This document shows, in pieces, positions 50,664-59,587 of a stretch of 64,000 nt of DNA. A program made the translations under genes and the position numbers. The notes below the pieces were generated by a model, which had not been told where the DNA came from, made no database searches, and saw only the letters and a program-made list of their open reading frames with translations. The stretch is from assembly GCA_025358305.1 (NCBI GenBank), contig JANYJZ010000037.1, positions 24,987 through 88,986 of the forward strand, given 5' to 3'. Origin of the DNA: Ignavibacteriota bacterium. Its GTDB lineage: Bacteria > Bacteroidota > Ignavibacteria > UBA10030 > SZUA-254. The first letter of the stretch is position 1, and every line of letters begins with the position of its first letter.

Positions 50664-50761
50664 ATGGTGTGATTTTCAATGCTCAGTACTTTTCCTCTTC
50701 GGATACTGGACGATGATATGAAAGATGTAGCGCGAAGTGTCCGGCGGGAGGAACGTGCACC

Positions 50762-52036
50762 ATGAGTGCCCCGCTTTTTCGTGTTTCTCCCTTCGTCACC
50801 GGTCTTCGTTGCCTTCTCTGCGGCACCTCCTACGGATATGACTCTCTCTTCACCTGCCCGCGCTGCGGCGACCAAGGCATCCTCGACGTCCGTTATGACT
50901 ACGCGGCCGCACGAGGGCCTCTGCTCGAGAACCTTCACGAGCGCCCGTATGACCTCTGGCGCTACCGCGAGCTCCTCCCGGTCTCGCCGGACCATCATCT
51001 TCCCCATCTCCAGATCGGCTGGACGCCGGTGTACGACGTCCACCGGCTCGCGCACGCGTTCGGGCTCCGGAAAGTCTATCTGAAGGACGACGGCCGCAAC
51101 CCGACAAACTCGTTCAAGGACCGGGCGAGCGCGATAGGCGTCTTGAAGGCCTTGGAGTACGGATTCGACGCGATCGCCTGCGCCTCCACAGGAAATGCCG
51201 CATCCTCCCTGGCCGGCCTCTCGGCCGCGGTGGGGCTCAAGAGCTTCATCTTCGTCCCCGAACGGGCCCCGCAGCCGAAAATAACGCAATTGCTCATCTT
51301 CGGGGCGACGGTCCTGAAGATCCGCGGCACCTACGAACAGGCGTTCGATCTCTGCAAGGAGGCGTGCGACGCCTTCGGATGGTACAACAGGAACAGCGGC
51401 ACGAACCCTTTCCTCGTCGAAGGGAAGAAGACCGCGGGACTCGAGATCGCTGAACAGTGCCGCGCGCACATCCCAGACTGGGTCGCCGTTTCCGTCGGAG
51501 ACGGCTGCACCATCGGTGGGATCGGCAAAGGCCTCCAAGAAATGAAAGAACTGGGGCTCATCGACCGGATCCCGCGTCTCCTCGGTGTGCAGGCCGAAGG
51601 CGCCAAACCCATTCTCACCTCATTTTTGACGGGGAACGATCTGGTTCCGACGCCGACCGACACGATCGCCGACAGCATCGCCGTCGGCACGCCGCGCAAT
51701 TGGCGTCGCGCCATCGCCCAGGTGAAGGCTTCCCACGGGCAGATGACGGCCGTCTCGGACGGGGAGATCCTGGAGGCGATGCGCGTCACCGCTCGGCTCG
51801 GCGGGGTCTTTGGCGAACCGGCCGGCGTGGCCGCCGTCGCAGGCGTCCACAAGGCGGTGAACGAGAACATCATCAAATCGAACGAGTCCGTCCTTGTCGT
51901 CGTCACCGGCAACGGCCTGAAGGATATCCAATCGGCGCGCCAGGCGGCCGGGACCGAGCATGTCATCGAGCCAAACATCGAAGCGCTCGCCGTCGTCCTG
52001 GCCCACGCGGAGAAGAAACGGAGCGCCGCTCCATAA
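50762..52036 (+). CDS. Threonine synthase-like fold-type II PLP enzyme with zinc ribbon
   Basis: The 424-residue product begins with a four-Cys zinc ribbon (LRCLLCGTSY ... CPRCGDQG), as in archaeal-type threonine synthases. The PLP lysine is in DGRNPTNSFKDRASAIG, the phosphate loop is SVGDGCTIGGIGKG, and ASTGNAASSLAGLSA is the substrate loop. As thrC it would convert O-phosphohomoserine to threonine. However, it is the first gene of a purine-catabolic operon, overlapping ssnA by one base, with no thrA or thrB nearby. It could instead be an ammonia-lyase standing in for YgeX. The two readings cannot be separated by sequence inspection. Confidence 0.75.
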   Translation: MSAPLFRVSPFVTGLRCLLCGTSYGYDSLFTCPRCGDQGILDVRYDYAAARGPLLENLHERPYDLWRYRELLPVSPDHHLPHLQIGWTPVYDVHRLAHAFGLRKVYLKDDGRNPTNSFKDRASAIGVLKALEYGFDAIACASTGNAASSLAGLSAAVGLKSFIFVPERAPQPKITQLLIFGATVLKIRGTYEQAFDLCKEACDAFGWYNRNSGTNPFLVEGKKTAGLEIAEQCRAHIPDWVAVSVGDGCTIGGIGKGLQEMKELGLIDRIPRLLGVQAEGAKPILTSFLTGNDLVPTPTDTIADSIAVGTPRNWRRAIAQVKASHGQMTAVSDGEILEAMRVTARLGGVFGEPAGVAAVAGVHKAVNENIIKSNESVLVVVTGNGLKDIQSARQAAGTEHVIEPNIEALAVVLAHAEKKRSAAP

Positions 52037-53325
52037 TGCTCCTCAAGAACGCCATCGCTGTCACGCTTTCTCCTCCCGCCGTCGGCACCACGGACCTCCG
52101 GATAGAACAGGGCATCGTCGCCGAGAAGGGGAAGACCTTGCGCCCGCACCGCGGCGAAGAGGTCCACGACCTGCGCGGGAACATTCTCATGCCCGGGCAC
52201 GTCTGCGCCCACACGCACCTCTACTCCAGCCTCTCGCGAGGCATGCCGCCCCCACGCACGGCCCCGCGCGGCTTCCAGGAGATCTTACGGAACGTTTGGT
52301 GGAAGCTCGACCGCGCGCTTGAGGAAGAGACGATCTACGCAAGCGCACTCGCCGGGGCCGCCGAGGCCGTCCGGCTCGGCACGACGACGCTCATCGACCA
52401 CCACGCGTCGCCAAACGCCATTCCCGGATCGCTCGACATCATCCGGCGGGCCATGAACGAGGTCGGGATCCGGGGCGTCCTCTGCTACGAGACGACCGAC
52501 AGGGGCGGTGTGCAGCGGCGCGACGCCGGCCTCCGGGAGAACGAGCACTTCGCCGCGCAGACGCGTCACGATCCGCGCTTCCGCGGCATGATCGGCGCAC
52601 ACGCGTCGTTCACGCTGTCCGACGCGACGATGGAGCGGCTTGCCGAACTGACGCATGTCCTCGGCAGCGGCCTCCACATCCATGCCGCCGAGGATGCGAG
52701 CGACGCCCGGGGCCTGCGCGGCGGGATCATCCGGCGCCTCGAACGGTTCGGCCTGCTCGCGCCGAACGCCATCCTCGCGCACGGGGTGCATCTTTCGGGC
52801 GCGGAATGCGCGCGAGTCCGCTCCTCCGGCGCCTGGCTCGTCCACAACCCGCGCTCGAACATGAACAACGCGGTCGGGCACGCCCCGGTCCACCTCTTCG
52901 GGCCGCAGAGCGCCCTCGGCACGGACGGGTTTCCTGCAGACATGTTCGAAGAATCGAAGATCGGCTATCTCCGCAGCCGGGAATCGTCCCATCCGGTGCC
53001 GTTCGGAAGGCTTCCGGAGATGCTCTCCGCGGGGCACTCGCTTGCAAGATCCATCTTCGGCGCCGACTTCGGCAGCTTCCGAGTCGGGAGCCAGGCGGAC
53101 TTCACGATCCTAGAGTACGACCCACCGACTCCCCTGTCCGCGGAGAACGTCCTCGGGCATTTTCTCTTCGGCATGCACGCACGCATGGCAACCGGCGTCC
53201 TCGTCGGCGGCCGCTGGATCATGCGCGACCGGGAGCTCCTGACCGTCGACGAGGAACTCATCGCCCGTCTTGCGAGGAAGGCCGCCGAACGTCTCTGGAA
53301 GAAGATGGGAACGATCGACCGATGA
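52036..53325 (+). CDS. ssnA: SsnA-type amidohydrolase
   Basis: The 429-residue product is an amidohydrolase-superfamily metal enzyme close to SsnA, a member of the selenium/molybdenum-hydroxylase-linked purine gene cluster. Metal ligands: HTH at residues 59-61 (MPGHVCAHTHLYSSLSRGM), His in LHIHAAED, His in ILAHGVHL and Asp in LGTDGFP. The family opens purine rings or deaminates. It starts at the stop of the previous gene (TAATG) and its stop overlaps the molybdenum subunit start (ATGA). The annotated function of SsnA is still tentative in other organisms. Confidence 0.88.
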   Translation: MLLKNAIAVTLSPPAVGTTDLRIEQGIVAEKGKTLRPHRGEEVHDLRGNILMPGHVCAHTHLYSSLSRGMPPPRTAPRGFQEILRNVWWKLDRALEEETIYASALAGAAEAVRLGTTTLIDHHASPNAIPGSLDIIRRAMNEVGIRGVLCYETTDRGGVQRRDAGLRENEHFAAQTRHDPRFRGMIGAHASFTLSDATMERLAELTHVLGSGLHIHAAEDASDARGLRGGIIRRLERFGLLAPNAILAHGVHLSGAECARVRSSGAWLVHNPRSNMNNAVGHAPVHLFGPQSALGTDGFPADMFEESKIGYLRSRESSHPVPFGRLPEMLSAGHSLARSIFGADFGSFRVGSQADFTILEYDPPTPLSAENVLGHFLFGMHARMATGVLVGGRWIMRDRELLTVDEELIARLARKAAERLWKKMGTIDR

Positions 53326-55673
53326 CGACACAGCGGACGCATATCATCGGCCGGGGCGAGCGGCGCGTCGACGCCTTCGGAAAAGTGACGGGAAAGGCGA
53401 AGTTTGCCGCCGATTACAGCCTTCCTCACCAGCTCTACGGCGCGACGCTTTACGCGGAACATCCCCACGCAACGATCACTCACATCGACACGCGCGAGGC
53501 GGAACGCCTTGACGGCGTGTTCGCCGTCCTCACCGCGAAGGACATTCCCGGAGAGAACGCCTTCGGCATCGTCATCAAGAACCAGCCGGTCCTCGCTTGT
53601 GACATCGTCCGGTACTACGGCGACGGCGTCGCGCTCGTCGCGGCCGCGACGAGAGAGGCCGCGGAAGCAGCCCTCGCGCTCATCCGCGTCGAGTACGCCC
53701 CCCTGCCGGTCCTCACCGACCCGGAAGAAGCGCTCCTTGAAGGGTCCGTCAAGATCCACGGCGACAGCAACATCTTCGTCCACCACAAAGTGCGCAAAGG
53801 GGACATAGAGAACGGCTTTGCCGAAGCCGAGATTGTCATCGAGAAGAAGTTCAAGACGCAGTTCATCGAGCACTCCGCGCTCGAACCGGAAGCGGCCCTC
53901 GCCGAGCCGGCGGAACAGGGCGGCATCCGGATCACCGGATCGGTCCAGAACCTCTTTTCCAGCCGGCGCTCGGTCGCCGCCGCGCTGAACCTCGACCTCA
54001 ACAAGGTCCAGATCGTCCAGGCGACGCTTGGCGGGTCGTTCGGCGGCAAGGACGAGGTCATGACCGCACTCTGCTGCCGCGCCGCGCTCCTGTCGCTGCG
54101 GACCGGCCGGCCGGTGAAAATGGTGAATACACGCGAGGCATCGATGCGGGAGAGCTACAAGCGCCATCCGTACGTCCTTTCCTACAAGTGGGGCGCGAAG
54201 AACGACGGCTCGATCACCGCGATGGAGATCACGTGCATCGCCGACGGCGGAGCGTACGCCTCGATGAGCCCGTTCGTCACGTGGCGGTCGGTCGTCCAGG
54301 CGACGGGCCCCTACCGGTGCGGCAACGTCAAGACAGACGTGTACGCCGTCTACACGAACAACACCTATACCGGCGCGATGCGGGGGTTCGGATCTCCGCA
54401 GGTCAATTTCGCCATCGAATCGATGATGGACATGCTCGCCGAGGCCGTCGGCAAGGATCCCCTCGAACTCCGCCTTCAGAACTGTTTTGAGACGGGCGCG
54501 GAGACGGCCACGGGCCAGACGCTCGACCATCATGTGAGCCTCAGCGAGGTCCTCACGACGGCCGCCGACGCGGCGCAGTTCAGCGCCCATTGGAAGTCGT
54601 TCCGGGGCCAGACGTCCGGTGCAAAGCGCCGCGGCATCGGACTCGCGTGCAGCTACCGCGGCGTCTCGCTCGGCGCCGAGGGCACCGACGCCGCCGGAAC
54701 GATCGTTTCCGTCCAGACCGACGGCAGCGTCATCGTCTCCTCCGGTATCACCGACATGGGTCAAGGGGCGCAGACGCAGATGTCGCAGATCGCCGCGGAG
54801 GTCCTCGGCATCGGCATGGGACGGATTCAATTCTTGAACACCAACACGAGCCGCGTCCCCGACTCGGGACCGACGGTCGCGTCGCGCGGCACCATCATGG
54901 GCGGCTCCGCGGCGAAACGCGGGGCGGAGATCGTCCGCTCGACGATGCTCAAGGTCGGATCGCATATGACCGGTGAAGCGACCGGCGCCCTCGACTTTCG
55001 GGACGAGCACCTCGTGCGGATGAGCGACGGGACGCACCTCGCCACGTTCGCCGAGGTCGCCGCCGAGTGCTTCCGGCGCGGCTTGCCGATGTACGGGTTC
55101 GGATGGTTTCAGTCGCCGAAGACCTCGTGGGACGAGGAGCGGGGACAGGGCGAGGCGTATTTTACGTATGTCTACGGGGCGAATATCGCCGAAGTGGAGG
55201 TCGACATCGAAACGGGCAAGGTCGACGTGCTCCGGTTCGTCGCCGTCCACGATGTCGGCCGCGCGATCAACCGCTCCGCCGTGCTCGGCCAGTTTTACGG
55301 CGGCGTGGCGATGGGACTGGGCTACGGGCTCCTCGAATCGTTCGACTTCGAGGAGGGGATACCGAAGCAGCTGAACTTCGACGAGTACCTCATTCCGACT
55401 TCGCTGGACGTTCCGCCGATCAGGCCTGTCGTCATCGAGCATCCCGACCCCGCCGGTCCCTTCGGCGCCAAGTCGATCGGCGAACCGGCGAACGAACTCG
55501 CCGCACCGGCGATCATCAACGCCATCGCGAACGCCACGGGAAGACGGATCACCGAACTCCCGGCGACGCTCGAGCGGGTCCTCCTCGGCCACGCGCTGTC
55601 GCGGACGGGCGAGCGCGGCTCGCAGCACAAAACCTCCGACGAATCGTGCAAGATCCGACCGGCCGGCTTGTGA
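53322..55673 (+). CDS. Xanthine dehydrogenase-family molybdenum-binding subunit
   Basis: The 783-residue catalytic subunit holds the molybdenum cytosine-dinucleotide cofactor and hydroxylates N-heterocycles. It has HIIGRGERRVDAFGKVTGKAKF at the start (cited: RRVDAFGKVTGKAKF), the Mo-loop ATLGGSFGGKDEVMT, TGAMRGFGSPQVNF with the substrate Arg, DMGQGAQTQMSQIAAEVLG, and the catalytic Glu in FGAKSIGEPANEL. In E. coli the equivalent xdhD is fused to its iron-sulfur part; here the three parts are separate genes in the order Mo, FAD, FeS. Substrate (xanthine, hypoxanthine or another purine) is inferred from context. Both ends overlap neighbours by four bases. Confidence 0.9.
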   Translation: MTTQRTHIIGRGERRVDAFGKVTGKAKFAADYSLPHQLYGATLYAEHPHATITHIDTREAERLDGVFAVLTAKDIPGENAFGIVIKNQPVLACDIVRYYGDGVALVAAATREAAEAALALIRVEYAPLPVLTDPEEALLEGSVKIHGDSNIFVHHKVRKGDIENGFAEAEIVIEKKFKTQFIEHSALEPEAALAEPAEQGGIRITGSVQNLFSSRRSVAAALNLDLNKVQIVQATLGGSFGGKDEVMTALCCRAALLSLRTGRPVKMVNTREASMRESYKRHPYVLSYKWGAKNDGSITAMEITCIADGGAYASMSPFVTWRSVVQATGPYRCGNVKTDVYAVYTNNTYTGAMRGFGSPQVNFAIESMMDMLAEAVGKDPLELRLQNCFETGAETATGQTLDHHVSLSEVLTTAADAAQFSAHWKSFRGQTSGAKRRGIGLACSYRGVSLGAEGTDAAGTIVSVQTDGSVIVSSGITDMGQGAQTQMSQIAAEVLGIGMGRIQFLNTNTSRVPDSGPTVASRGTIMGGSAAKRGAEIVRSTMLKVGSHMTGEATGALDFRDEHLVRMSDGTHLATFAEVAAECFRRGLPMYGFGWFQSPKTSWDEERGQGEAYFTYVYGANIAEVEVDIETGKVDVLRFVAVHDVGRAINRSAVLGQFYGGVAMGLGYGLLESFDFEEGIPKQLNFDEYLIPTSLDVPPIRPVVIEHPDPAGPFGAKSIGEPANELAAPAIINAIANATGRRITELPATLERVLLGHALSRTGERGSQHKTSDESCKIRPAGL

Positions 55674-56551
55674 AGCCCTTTGAATACATAGCGCCCCGGT
55701 CGCTCGAGGAGACCACCGCACTCCTCGCCCGCGCCGGCACGGACGCGACCATCCTTGCCGGCGGAACCGACCTCCTTGTCGAAATGCGCAGGCCGAACAA
55801 GATGCGGAAGCGCGTCGTCGTGGATATCTCCAGGGTATCAGAGCTCGGCGGCATGATCACTTCGGACCGATCGGTCGTCATCCGGCCCCTCATGACGCAC
55901 GCCCGGCTCCAGCACTCGGAACTCCTCCGCATCGCCGCCCCCCTTCTCGCGTCGGCGTCGGCGGCGATCGGTTCCCCACAGATACGGAACCGCGGCACGA
56001 TCGGCGGGAACATCATGAACGCCGCCACGTGCGCGGACACGGTCCCCCCGCTCATCGCCCTCGGCGCGACCGTCACACTCCGGTCCGCGGCCGGCACGCG
56101 AGAGATGCCGCTCTCGAGCCTCTTCCTCCGGCCGTACCAGACGATCGCCGCCCCGGACGAACTCCTGACCGAAATCCGGTTCCCCGGACTGACCGCAGAC
56201 GCCCGAAGCGCGTTCATCAAACTTGGCCGCAGGAACGCGCTCTCCATCTCACGCCTGAGCGTCGCGGCGATCTTGCGCATCGGGCGGGACTCGCGCATCG
56301 CGGAAGCGCGCATCGTTCCGGGCGCCGCCTTCCCGACATGGCAGAGAGTGACGGCCGCGGAAGCGCTTCTTCTCGGAGAACGCCCCTCCGCCCGCCTGTT
56401 CGCCGCAGCGGGGGCATGCGTTTCGAAGGAGATGATCCTTCAGACGGGCCGGCGCTGGTCGACCGAGTACAAGGAACCGGTGATCGCCGTCCTGGTGCGC
56501 AGAGCGCTCGAACAGTGCGCCGCGCCGGCGCTTCCGGAGGACGGCAAATGA
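55670..56551 (+). CDS. Xanthine dehydrogenase-family FAD subunit
   Basis: The 293-residue FAD-binding subunit passes electrons from the Fe-S subunit to NAD or another acceptor. It has FEYIAPRSLEETTALLARAG, the FAD loop ILAGGTDLLVEMRR, and ASAAIGSPQIRNRGTIGGNI, then the CO-dehydrogenase flavoprotein C-terminal domain. It starts with GTG overlapping the previous stop (GTGA) and ends overlapping the next ATG, so all three hydroxylase subunits are translationally linked. Confidence 0.9.
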   Translation: MKPFEYIAPRSLEETTALLARAGTDATILAGGTDLLVEMRRPNKMRKRVVVDISRVSELGGMITSDRSVVIRPLMTHARLQHSELLRIAAPLLASASAAIGSPQIRNRGTIGGNIMNAATCADTVPPLIALGATVTLRSAAGTREMPLSSLFLRPYQTIAAPDELLTEIRFPGLTADARSAFIKLGRRNALSISRLSVAAILRIGRDSRIAEARIVPGAAFPTWQRVTAAEALLLGERPSARLFAAAGACVSKEMILQTGRRWSTEYKEPVIAVLVRRALEQCAAPALPEDGK

Positions 56552-57009
56552 CGAAGATCCCGATCACCACGACGGTAAACGGAACGGTCCATACGCTGGA
56601 GATCGCGCCGCACCAGACGCTCCTCGAACTCCTCCGCGAAGGACTCGGCCTCACGGGGACGAAGTGCGGATGCGAGATCGGCGAGTGCGGCGCTTGCACG
56701 GTGCTGCTCGACGGGGAACCGGTAAACTCCTGCCTCGTGCTTGCCCCCCAGATCGACGGCCGAAACGTCAGCACAGTGGAAGGGCTCATGCGGGCGAACG
56801 CCACCGACCCGCTCCAGGACGCGTTCATGGACCACGACGCGGTCCACTGCGGATTCTGCACGCCCGGCATGCTCATGAGCGCGCGGGCGCTTCTCGCCGA
56901 GGATGCGCACCCGGACGAAGCGTCGATCCGCACAGCGATCTCGGGCAACCTCTGCCGCTGCACGGGCTACGTACAGATCATCGAAGCGATCAAACATGTC
57001 AAACCATAG
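56548..57009 (+). CDS. Xanthine dehydrogenase-family 2Fe-2S subunit
   Basis: The 153-residue subunit carries two [2Fe-2S] clusters. The plant-ferredoxin type is in TKCGCEIGECGACTVLLDG ... NSC and the helical-type in HCGFCTPGMLMSARALL and GNLCRCTGYVQI. The length is normal. It completes the hydroxylase trio, 12 bases before the PreT-like gene. Confidence 0.95.
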   Translation: MTKIPITTTVNGTVHTLEIAPHQTLLELLREGLGLTGTKCGCEIGECGACTVLLDGEPVNSCLVLAPQIDGRNVSTVEGLMRANATDPLQDAFMDHDAVHCGFCTPGMLMSARALLAEDAHPDEASIRTAISGNLCRCTGYVQIIEAIKHVKP

Positions 57010-57021
57010 CCTCGCACTTCC

Positions 57022-58299
57022 ATGGAAATGACTCAGCAGCAGGCCAACGCGGAAGCCCAACGGTGTCTCTACTGTTCCGACGCCCCGTGCCGCGACGCTT
57101 GTCCGGCCCATATCGATATCCCCACCTACATCGCCATGATCCGGTCCGGCAACGTTCGCGGGGCGGCGGAGGTCGTCAAGACCTCGAACGCGCTCGCAAA
57201 CGTCTGCGGCAAGATCTGCCCCGAGGAGGTCTTCTGTCAGACCGCCTGCACGCGCATGAAGCTGGACGCCCCGATCCTGATACGCGAGCTCCACTATTTC
57301 GCCACGCGGTCGGAAGCGCGCTCGGGCTTCAGCGCGCGCCGTACGCCTCCTCCGGCGACCCATACGGCCGCGGTCATCGGCGGAGGACCCGCCGGACTCG
57401 GATGCGCCTTCGAACTGTCGAAGCTCGGCATCTCAGTGACGCTCTTCGACGCCAAGGAACCCGGGGGCGTTCCCCGAGCGACCATCCCTTCGTTCCGGCT
57501 CACCGAGAGCGAACTCGGAGACGACCTGCGGTTCCTCGCCGACGCGTACACCGTACGGCGAGAGACTGTCACGCCCGCGCGGCTCTCCAGTCTCCGGAAG
57601 GAATTCGACGCGGTCTATGTCAGCATCGGGCTCGGGCTCGACCGGACGCTCGGGCTGAAAGGCGAGCACCTCCAGGGGGTCCTGCCGGTCCTCCCCTTCC
57701 TGGAATCGGCGAAGCGTGGAACGGCCGCCGTGCCGGACCGCGTCGTCATCGTCGGCGGTGGGAATGTCTCGCTCGATGCGGCGTCGACGGCGAAGCGTCT
57801 GGGGGCAGCCTCGGTCACGCTCATCTACCGCCGCGGCGAGCGGGAAATGAAGGTCTGGAAGAGCGAACTTGAAGAGGCTCGGCGCCAGGGCGTCGAGATT
57901 CGGTTCATGACCGTCCCCGTGGAGATCGCCGGAACGGAGTCGGTCGTCGGTCTCCTCTGCCGCCACACGAAGCTCTCCGCAGAGAAGGATGCTTCCGGAC
58001 GCCCGATCCCGGTCGACGTGAAGGGATCCGAGTTCATGATCCGCGCGGAATGCGTCATCATCGCCGTCGGACAGGTGATCGGGTCGGATCTCGCCCGCGA
58101 GTTCAAGTTGACGAAGAAGGGGTATATTGCCGTGAACGGAGAGTTCCAGACGTCGGTCCGCGGCGTCTTCGCCGGCGGCGACGCGGTAGCCGGCGAGGGG
58201 ACGATCGTGCAGTCGGTCGCCCACGGCAAGCTCGCTGCCCGTGCGATGCAGAGATTTCTCCACGATACCCGGCGCGCGTCGCGCCCGGGACACGTATGA
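57022..58299 (+). CDS. PreT/GltD-like FAD/NAD(P)-dependent oxidoreductase
   Basis: The 425-residue product has an N-terminal double-cluster ferredoxin-like domain (QRCLYCSDAPCRDACPAHID; NVCGKICPEEVFCQTAC). It then has an FAD site (AAVIGGGPAGLGCAFELSKLG) and an NAD(P) site (RVVIVGGGNVSLDAASTAKRLG), ending in the GDAVAGEGTIVQSVAHGK block. This is the PreT half of NAD-dependent dihydropyrimidine dehydrogenase, and also the corresponding part of YgfK in urate clusters. It overlaps the next gene (ATGA), as expected for a PreT-PreA complex. Whether it serves pyrimidine or purine-ring reduction is inferred only from neighbours. Confidence 0.85.
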   Translation: MEMTQQQANAEAQRCLYCSDAPCRDACPAHIDIPTYIAMIRSGNVRGAAEVVKTSNALANVCGKICPEEVFCQTACTRMKLDAPILIRELHYFATRSEARSGFSARRTPPPATHTAAVIGGGPAGLGCAFELSKLGISVTLFDAKEPGGVPRATIPSFRLTESELGDDLRFLADAYTVRRETVTPARLSSLRKEFDAVYVSIGLGLDRTLGLKGEHLQGVLPVLPFLESAKRGTAAVPDRVVIVGGGNVSLDAASTAKRLGAASVTLIYRRGEREMKVWKSELEEARRQGVEIRFMTVPVEIAGTESVVGLLCRHTKLSAEKDASGRPIPVDVKGSEFMIRAECVIIAVGQVIGSDLAREFKLTKKGYIAVNGEFQTSVRGVFAGGDAVAGEGTIVQSVAHGKLAARAMQRFLHDTRRASRPGHV

Positions 58300-59564
58300 C
58301 AAAGAAGGCCCGAGATATGGATGAAACCAAGAGCAATACCACGCCGGGGGAACTACCGCTCTACCCGCAGCGGGACCTTTCGTACGAGTTCCTCGGGCTC
58401 CGGTTCGAGAACCCGTTCATCCTCGCCGCGGCCCCGTCGACCGACAACCTCGAGATGGTCCGCAGGGCGTTCCGTGCGGGATGGGCGGGAGCGATCCTCA
58501 AAACGACCTCGGTCGAGGGAACGCGCGTCGACCTCGCATACCCGATGATGACGACCTTCACGCACGAAGGGAAGCGGCTCTTCGGGATGGGAAACATCGA
58601 CCTCATCTCCGAGCACCACATCGACAAGGTGGAAGCGAACGTTCGGCAGCTCAAGAAGGAATTTCCCGGTAAGATCGTCGGCGCAAGCATCATGGCCGGC
58701 AAAAAAGAGGACTGGCAATCGCTCGTCGTCCGCCTCACGAAGGCGGGGGTCGATCTCATCGAATGCAGCTTCTCCTGCCCCCAAGGCAATATCGGCGAGA
58801 ACCCGGGAAAGATGCTCGCCCAGAGCATCAGCGCAACCGAGACGACCGCGCGCTGGGTGAAGGAGGCGGCCGGCCGCGTCCCGGTCTCCATCAAGATCAC
58901 GCCGCATGTGACCGATATCGTCGACGTCGCCAACGCCGTGAAGCGGAGCGGGGCCGACGCACTCACCGCATCGAATTCGATCCAGGCGCTCATGGGCGTC
59001 GACATTCGGTCGTTCGTCCCCTATCCGCAGCTTCAGGGACGCTCCTCCTACAGCGGGCTCACGGGCCCCGCGATCAAACCCATCACGCTCCGGACGATCG
59101 CCGAGATCGCGCGCCACGTCGAGATCCCGATCCTCGGGACCGGGGGCGCGTCGACCTGGAGCGACGCCGTGGAGTTCATGGCGGTCGGCGCCGGCGTCGT
59201 GCAGTACTGCACGGCGGTCATGCACCGCGGGTTCCGGATCATCGACGACCTCACGAGCGGCATGGCCCACTATCTTGACGAGATGCACTTCGGTTCGGTC
59301 ACGGACATCCACCGAAAGGCCCTTCCTCACCTCGCCGACCATGACGCTCTTCCCCGCCACACCGTTCGGAGCACCATCCACGAACCGCTCTGCATCGGGT
59401 GCGAAGCGTGCTATCTCGCCTGCTTCGACGGAGCGCACATGGCGATCGACCGGGGACCGGGGCGCGTTCCGAAGGTCGACTGGAACCGCTGTGTCGGGTG
59501 CGGGCTCTGCCAGCATGTCTGCCCCGTCGACGGATGCATTGAAATGACGCTTCACGAAAACTGA
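58296..59564 (+). CDS. PreA-like dihydropyrimidine dehydrogenase subunit
   Basis: The 422-residue product has an FMN-binding TIM barrel related to dihydroorotate dehydrogenase: FLGLRFENPFILAAAP, ECSFSCPQGNIGENPGKM, KITPHVTDIVDVANAVKRSG and TGPAIKPITLRTIAEIAR. A C-terminal two-[4Fe-4S] ferredoxin follows (CIGCEACYLAC and CVGCGLCQHVCPVDGC). It matches PreA closely in layout and length. ATG 58296, overlapping the previous stop, is chosen; ATG 58317 is possible. With PreT it should reduce a uracil-like or oxo-purine ring-opening intermediate. Confidence 0.88.
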   Translation: MTKKARDMDETKSNTTPGELPLYPQRDLSYEFLGLRFENPFILAAAPSTDNLEMVRRAFRAGWAGAILKTTSVEGTRVDLAYPMMTTFTHEGKRLFGMGNIDLISEHHIDKVEANVRQLKKEFPGKIVGASIMAGKKEDWQSLVVRLTKAGVDLIECSFSCPQGNIGENPGKMLAQSISATETTARWVKEAAGRVPVSIKITPHVTDIVDVANAVKRSGADALTASNSIQALMGVDIRSFVPYPQLQGRSSYSGLTGPAIKPITLRTIAEIARHVEIPILGTGGASTWSDAVEFMAVGAGVVQYCTAVMHRGFRIIDDLTSGMAHYLDEMHFGSVTDIHRKALPHLADHDALPRHTVRSTIHEPLCIGCEACYLACFDGAHMAIDRGPGRVPKVDWNRCVGCGLCQHVCPVDGCIEMTLHEN

Positions 59565-59587
59565 CACACACTCCGACTGCCACGCAC

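Larger units (their letters stand above)
50266..50761. other. Divergent gene-free stretch between the ECF sigma gene and the catabolic operon
   Basis: About 500 bases without a credible gene, AT-richer than its surroundings. It holds the sigma-gene promoter (50344-50316), a GAAATAT-TT-ATATTTC palindrome (50459-50474) and the operon promoter (50635-50663). GGAGG precedes the first operon gene. No regulator gene is present. Confidence 0.6.

Noticed and set aside
50585..51538. 317-residue minus-strand frame starting opposite the threonine-synthase-like gene
   Set aside because: It is antisense to a convincing PLP enzyme and shows no domain. The part beyond the gene runs into the promoter region.
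52965..55721. 918-residue minus-strand open frame
   Set aside because: It lies entirely opposite ssnA and the molybdenum subunit, whose motifs are intact. Its own translation has no recognisable domain and the Arg/Asp/Glu-rich make-up of an antisense frame.
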